Of a DNA stretch of 64,000 bases, positions 59,820 through 64,000 are shown piece after piece. This DNA is from DASRHY01 sp035650275. Its GTDB lineage: Bacteria > Actinomycetota > Actinomycetes > Propionibacteriales > Kribbellaceae. Under the pieces are notes generated by a model. It was given only the letters and a program-made list of their open reading frames with translations, searched no databases and was not told where the DNA came from. Both the position numbers and the translations under genes were made by a program. Within the stretch, counting starts at the first letter, position 1; every line of letters begins with the position of its first letter. The stretch covers positions 14,243 through 78,242 of the forward strand of contig DASRHY010000129.1 in assembly GCA_035650275.1 (NCBI GenBank), in the 5' to 3' direction.

Positions 59820-61814
59820 TCACCTGCCGACGGGCACGTGCACCGTTGCGCCCTGCTTCGTCACCTTCGAGTACTCGCGGTAGCTGCGCGGCGCAGCCGA
59901 GATCGTCCGGTGCCTCGGTCGTCGATGGTCGCGCGCAGCCTTCGGCGGACCGTCCCGCAGGCTGGCGGAGCGGCTGTGGTCCTTCAGCTCGTAGCGCGGC
60001 GGGCGGTACTGGCCGGTGGCCGCGCCACGGACCACCTGGCGGCGGCGTGCGGCCTGCACCGCGCCGACCTTGAGCGCCCGGTCGCGGTCGGCCTTGGAAC
60101 CAGCCGGCGCCGTCGCTGCCGGTAGCTGGCCGGACGAGAGCGCCGTGATCGCCTGGGGCTTGGCCTGGGGCTTGGGCAGGAAGCGGGCGCCGGTCGTGGT
60201 GCGCCGGCCGTTGATCCCGGACGGCGCCACCGCCGGACCAGCGTCGTTGATCCGCGGCCCGGTCGGCCCCATCGTCTGGTCCTGGCTGCTGGTGCGGACC
60301 ATGACGCTGGTACTGCTGCTGGTCCGAGTGGTGAACCCGGGCGCCTGCCGGAAGCGCGACGTCGACGAGGAGGTCTGCGCTGCGGCCACGCCTTCGTCAC
60401 CTTCCTTCCGGGCCGTTGTTGTCTGGACCGGCCGGGCGGCCTCCGCGGCGCGGTGCCCGAGCATGTGGCCGGCCGCATTGGACAGGATCCGGCGCGTCGT
60501 CCGGCCGATCATCAGACTGCCTGTCCCGGGTCTCATCATCGTCGTCAGGCTGTTCAGCACGCGGCGCAGCTGGAAGCCCGCGACCAGCACCACGATCGCC
60601 AGACAGCTGACCGGGAGCCAGCCGAGCACACCGGCCAACCCGTACACCGCCGTGACCAGGGACAGCGTGGTCCCGAACACCAGCATCGCCAGGATCGACT
60701 GCACCACGAACCCGAGCAACGCCTCGAACCAGTTCATCCCCCACTGGCGTGGCCGGCCCGGGATCACCCACAGGCAGGTGAAGAACACCCCGACGACGAG
60801 CAGCAGCAGGGCGCCGACGAACGCCATCAGCGCGGTGAACGCCAGCGCCACCGTGAGAAACGCGAACAGCGTCGCGGCGATCGCTGCCAGCGTCAGCACA
60901 CCGATCCGGCCGAACGGGCTCTTGCCCTGGGTCCAGCGCACGGTCGCGGCCTCGTCGCTGCCGCCCTCGGCCGCCTTGAGCGGACCGTTGATGTAGTCCA
61001 TCCGGGCGTCGGAGTTGGTGCCGCGGTCGAGGATCTCCTTGCCGTACCGCTGGCAGGCCTCGATCGAGCCGAACTCCGCGATGCACCACGGCGTCACGGC
61101 GAAGCCGCGCCAGGTCGCGTCCGCCGACTTGCGCAGCAACGTGTCCCGCGGCGTGCCGGTGAAGGCCGGCTCCGGCCAGGCGATCGGGGTCTGCACGGTC
61201 TTGTCGATCGATGCCGACGACGCCGACATCACCGCCTCGGCACCGAGCTGGCGGGCGCCGTCGACACCCTTGACCCAGGTCGTCGCCGACAGCGCGAAGC
61301 TGACGCACATCACACCAGCGGCGCCGACCCAGAGCAGCTGGCCCATCGCGCTACCGGTCGAGCGGCGCTGCATGTAGGCCGCGACCGCGCCGATCGCGAG
61401 CGCGGACGGCAGCAGCCAGCCGAGCATCGACGTGCTCGCCGCGCTGATCGTGCTGGAGGTCGCGTCCGAGACCGCCTTGATGTCGGTCAGCGAGAACAGC
61501 CACCAGCCGACCGAGATGGCACCACGGATCACCGCGACGATGTACATCATCACCAGCTGCGCGTAGCCGTTGAACACCGACGCCAGCGGGTCCCGCCAGC
61601 TGCCGTCGACGTCCAGCGAGTACGTCATCGGACCGTAGTTCTCGAACAGGGTACGGGTGTCCCCGTTGGTGAGGTCGGGGGTGGGGAGGAGGTCACCGAA
61701 GCCCGTCGGGTTCGTCGGCTGGGGATCGCCGTCGGCGGCGAACGCCTGCTGGCTGGCCACCACCGCGGTGATGGCCAGCACCGAGAACGCGACGAGCTTG
61801 CGGTGACGTCTCAT
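59820..61814 (-). CDS. Polytopic VirB6/TrbL-like membrane protein
   Basis: 664 residues. Signal-like N-terminus (KLVAFSVLAITAVVASQQAFA), an outside segment, and six to eight membrane helices between residues ~85 and 420 (YIVAVIRGAISVGWWLFSL; LAFTALMAFVGALLLLVVGV). The last ~230 residues are a basic, Thr/Arg-rich cytoplasmic tail. ATG overlaps the ATPase stop (ATGA). This is the form of the VirB6/TrbL channel subunit of type IV systems, as encoded next to SCO6880-type ATPases in actinobacteria. Confidence 0.75.
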   Translation of the reverse strand: MRRHRKLVAFSVLAITAVVASQQAFAADGDPQPTNPTGFGDLLPTPDLTNGDTRTLFENYGPMTYSLDVDGSWRDPLASVFNGYAQLVMMYIVAVIRGAISVGWWLFSLTDIKAVSDATSSTISAASTSMLGWLLPSALAIGAVAAYMQRRSTGSAMGQLLWVGAAGVMCVSFALSATTWVKGVDGARQLGAEAVMSASSASIDKTVQTPIAWPEPAFTGTPRDTLLRKSADATWRGFAVTPWCIAEFGSIEACQRYGKEILDRGTNSDARMDYINGPLKAAEGGSDEAATVRWTQGKSPFGRIGVLTLAAIAATLFAFLTVALAFTALMAFVGALLLLVVGVFFTCLWVIPGRPRQWGMNWFEALLGFVVQSILAMLVFGTTLSLVTAVYGLAGVLGWLPVSCLAIVVLVAGFQLRRVLNSLTTMMRPGTGSLMIGRTTRRILSNAAGHMLGHRAAEAARPVQTTTARKEGDEGVAAAQTSSSTSRFRQAPGFTTRTSSSTSVMVRTSSQDQTMGPTGPRINDAGPAVAPSGINGRRTTTGARFLPKPQAKPQAITALSSGQLPAATAPAGSKADRDRALKVGAVQAARRRQVVRGAATGQYRPPRYELKDHSRSASLRDGPPKAARDHRRPRHRTISAAPRSYREYSKVTKQGATVHVPVGR

Positions 61815-64000
61815 GCCACGTGCTCCTTGTCCCCCACCTGGGCTGCGTCGGGCTCGAGGTCCGCGTCGAGATCCTGGTCGTCATCCTGGTCGTCACGGTC
61901 GTCGTACTGGTCGTGCATCACGCCGCTGTCGGGCTCGATCTCCTCCAGCTCGGGCACGAACTCCTCGCGTTCCGGGGTGGTCCGCAGCTGTGCCTCGACC
62001 TTCTCGCTGGGGATGTCGATCTGGACCGTCGCCACCTCGTCCCAGCGGTCTCGCATGATGCAGTGGCCGTGCCGGATGTTCTTGCCGTTCGCTGCGGTGT
62101 TGATGCCACGTACCAGCGCCTGGTACGGCGCGGTCTGCGGCCGGCCGAGCAGTTCCAGCAGCGAGTCGACCTGTTCCTTGGACCGCAGGCTGAACGCGAA
62201 CAGCGTGGTGATCTGCTCGACCAGGCCGGGCAGCTTGAGGATGCTGGCCGGGTCCTGGGTGTCCAGCACCAGCGAGGCGCCGAGCGCACGGCCGACCCGG
62301 GCGATGTAGTCCAGGAAGCCGGCGCCGTCCGGCGTCTTGGTGAGCAGGTGCACCTCGGGGACGATGACCACCTTGGGCCGGCCGCGGAACTCGCGCCGGC
62401 CGGTGGTGCGGACCATCCAGGCCAGGCAGCCGCGCAGGCAGGCCATGCCGACCCGCTCGATCGGCGACCAGGACTCCGGGGCCGACTCCGGCGACGGCAG
62501 CGTCAGGCCGGGCATCTGCACGACCCACAGACCGGGGTCGGTGGTCAGCGACGAGATGCCGCTCGGCGGCCCGGCGACGATACTGCCGAGGCCGGTCTCG
62601 ACCAGGTCGCGCAGCGCGTTGCCGACGGTCCGGGTGGTCTCGGAGTCCGCCGAGCACAGCCGCTGGATGACGCCCCACGAGGACGGCTCCGCGGACCGGA
62701 TCTCGGCCCGGGTCGCCGCCATCACCGGCGCTTCCGCCGCACCGCGCAGGTGCGGCGGCAGCAGCAGCATCAGCTGCGACGGCACCTGCAGCAGCGCGTC
62801 GTCGACCGGCAGCACCCGGAGCAGGTCCGCGGCGCCGGAGAACTTCGAGGTGATCTCGACCACCGCGGTCGGTACGCCGTGGTCGGCCGCGACCGCGGAC
62901 ACGCCGCCCGCGTCACCCTTCAGGTCGAGCAGCGGCACCCAGGCACCGGCGAACGCGGAGTCCAGGCCGGCGATCATCGCGGCCGTGGTCTTGCCACGGC
63001 CGGACCGGCCCAGGAACAGCGTCGTGGTCGCGTCACCGAGCGCCGAACCGGCCGCCGCGTCGAACCGGACCAGACCCGGCGTGGAGCCGGTCAGGTACCC
63101 GATCGCGGGCCCGCGGGCATCGCCGACCGACGCGCCGCCCCAGAACCAGGACGCGAAGAACGCGGTCGACTCCCGGACATGTCCCAGGTCCGGCACCCGG
63201 ATCTGGTCACCGGGCAGCGACTCCAGCCACAGGTCGCGCTGCTCGTCCGCACCGGCCGCGACGGTGATCCCCCGGTCGGCGTAGTGCGCGACGACCGCGT
63301 CCACGTACGCATCCAGGTCCTCCCGGCTGTCTGCACTGACCAGCAGCCGCGGGTGGTCCTCGACCAGGGTCAGCCCGCTGCGGTTGATGTCGCGCTTGAC
63401 CTCGCGCATGATCCGCTCGGTCTCGACGATCTCGTCCGCGGTCTCCTCCGCGGAGCCCTTCGCGGCCGACCGGCGCTGCTCCTTCGCCGACTTGCGGGTC
63501 TCGTCGACCAGGTGCCGCGCGGTCTTCTTGGTCAGCACCCGGAACCGCACCGACGCCTCGACGGTCACGTCGATCTCGTCGCCGTCGTCGTCGATCGCCC
63601 TGATCTCGCTCAGCGTCCGCAGCCACTCGCCGTTCCCCGGTGTCTCCATCTCCTCGGGGAAGTCGGTCATCGCCAGCACGGTGGTGTACGCCGCGACCTG
63701 GCCGCGGGTGTCGTAGATCCGGAGGTGGTCTGTGTACGGCATCACCCGGCCGGAGGTCAGCCGGGCAAGTGACGCGCCGGTGATCAGGCCGTGCCGCGGG
63801 GCCGACGCCGCGCCGCGGTGCATCTCGCGCGACACCATCCACGCGATCACCTCGGCGGGCGCTGCCTGGGCCCGCCACACCGACGTACCGAGCTGGCGGC
63901 CCAGCTTGCGGACCCGGTCGTCGAGGTGCGCGAGCTCCTTGGCGCCGACCCGCCATGATGTCAGACCGAGGGCATCGCTGGCCGCACCGCGGACGTGCGA
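61811..64000 (-). CDS. VirB4/TraC-like (SCO6880-type) secretion ATPase, N-terminus outside the window
   Basis: About 729 codons are visible; the frame stays open to the window edge, so the true start lies beyond 64000. Walker A TLFLGRSGRGKTTAAM is encoded at about 63010-62987, and the Walker B-like strand is KVVIVPEVHLL with Pro in place of the usual Asp. A DTQDPASILKLPGLVEQITT motif near the end is typical of VirB4/TraC AAA_10 ATPases. A SCO6880-type region (VEASVRFRVLTKKTARHLVD) precedes the P-loop. The C-terminus is acidic and Asp-rich. It would power the transfer apparatus encoded downstream, to which it is coupled by an ATGA overlap. Confidence 0.87.
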   Translation of the reverse strand, partial: SHVRGAASDALGLTSWRVGAKELAHLDDRVRKLGRQLGTSVWRAQAAPAEVIAWMVSREMHRGAASAPRHGLITGASLARLTSGRVMPYTDHLRIYDTRGQVAAYTTVLAMTDFPEEMETPGNGEWLRTLSEIRAIDDDGDEIDVTVEASVRFRVLTKKTARHLVDETRKSAKEQRRSAAKGSAEETADEIVETERIMREVKRDINRSGLTLVEDHPRLLVSADSREDLDAYVDAVVAHYADRGITVAAGADEQRDLWLESLPGDQIRVPDLGHVRESTAFFASWFWGGASVGDARGPAIGYLTGSTPGLVRFDAAAGSALGDATTTLFLGRSGRGKTTAAMIAGLDSAFAGAWVPLLDLKGDAGGVSAVAADHGVPTAVVEITSKFSGAADLLRVLPVDDALLQVPSQLMLLLPPHLRGAAEAPVMAATRAEIRSAEPSSWGVIQRLCSADSETTRTVGNALRDLVETGLGSIVAGPPSGISSLTTDPGLWVVQMPGLTLPSPESAPESWSPIERVGMACLRGCLAWMVRTTGRREFRGRPKVVIVPEVHLLTKTPDGAGFLDYIARVGRALGASLVLDTQDPASILKLPGLVEQITTLFAFSLRSKEQVDSLLELLGRPQTAPYQALVRGINTAANGKNIRHGHCIMRDRWDEVATVQIDIPSEKVEAQLRTTPEREEFVPELEEIEPDSGVMHDQYDDRDDQDDDQDLDADLEPDAAQVGDKEHVA

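Noticed and set aside
60453..62309. Long plus-strand frames over the secretion cluster
   Set aside because: The minus strand carries coherent membrane and ATPase proteins with overlapping starts; the plus-strand frames are shadows.
56880..64000. Integrative conjugative element with visible ends
   Set aside because: No integrase, excisionase, relaxase or attachment repeat occurs in the window, so mobility cannot be claimed.

Overview
The window is a stretch of very GC-rich actinobacterial chromosome. The gene set (FasR-fabD-fabH-acpP-fabF, glnE next to glnA2, DUF3052 next to homodimeric aceE, DUF3145, a 13E12-type DUF222/HNH gene) together with frequent GTG starts points to the Propionibacteriales, with Kribbella or a close relative as my best guess. 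Placement below order is inference from gene content only. No insertion sequence, integrase, CRISPR array or rRNA operon was seen. Two structural RNAs are clear: RNase P RNA and one tRNA-Val(UAC).

Layout. 1-3477 (minus): sulfonate/taurine-type ABC importer (binding lipoprotein, ATPase, permease) followed by a TauE/SafE exporter cut by the window edge. 3587-8109 (minus): nitrogen control, glnE and glnA2, separated by a strong hairpin. 8182-10609: GNAT, a DCC thiol-redox protein, an HTTM membrane protein and partner, and a hydrolase remnant. 10705-18063: nadE, a PanB with a long disordered N-terminus, a metal-cofactor binding protein, a Lys/Ala-rich histone-H1-like protein, and map. 18060-23759: serine carboxypeptidase, rnpB, an apparently SOS-controlled DUF222/HNH protein, a decayed region, and an XRE/DUF2975 operon. 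23877-31148: RNB ribonuclease, then a tightly overlapping run (NagZ-like GH3, Nif3, zinc-ribbon, RNase H/phosphatase), and a ROK kinase. 31614-36952: tRNA-Val, peroxiredoxin/DUF3052, aceE, hemerythrin.

36956-45583: a PHP/pirin/hexapeptide-repeat operon diverges from the type II fatty-acid synthase operon (fasR, fabD, fabH, acpP, fabF). FabD carries an extra C-terminal biotinyl-like domain. A perfect 8+1+8 palindrome lies in the fasR-fabD gap. 46086-55711: a secreted protein, the MoxR-DUF58-VWA operon, a gluzincin protease, a STAS/HATPase-like fusion protein, an SH3 protein with a D,D-peptidase-like C-terminus, and a WYL regulator divergent from an AlkZ-like winged-helix protein.

56880-64000 (minus, cut by the window edge) is the most unusual locus. 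It resembles a chromosomal type IV secretion module: a VirB4-like ATPase, a polytopic VirB6/TrbL-like protein, a single-pass TcpC/VirB8-like protein, a wall-hydrolase-like protein and an M48-like protein whose zinc motif is destroyed. Across the window, seven genes have a TAnnnT box 6-9 bases before the start codon and no ribosome binding site, suggesting leaderless transcripts. Many transcription units end in long perfect or near-perfect hairpins.
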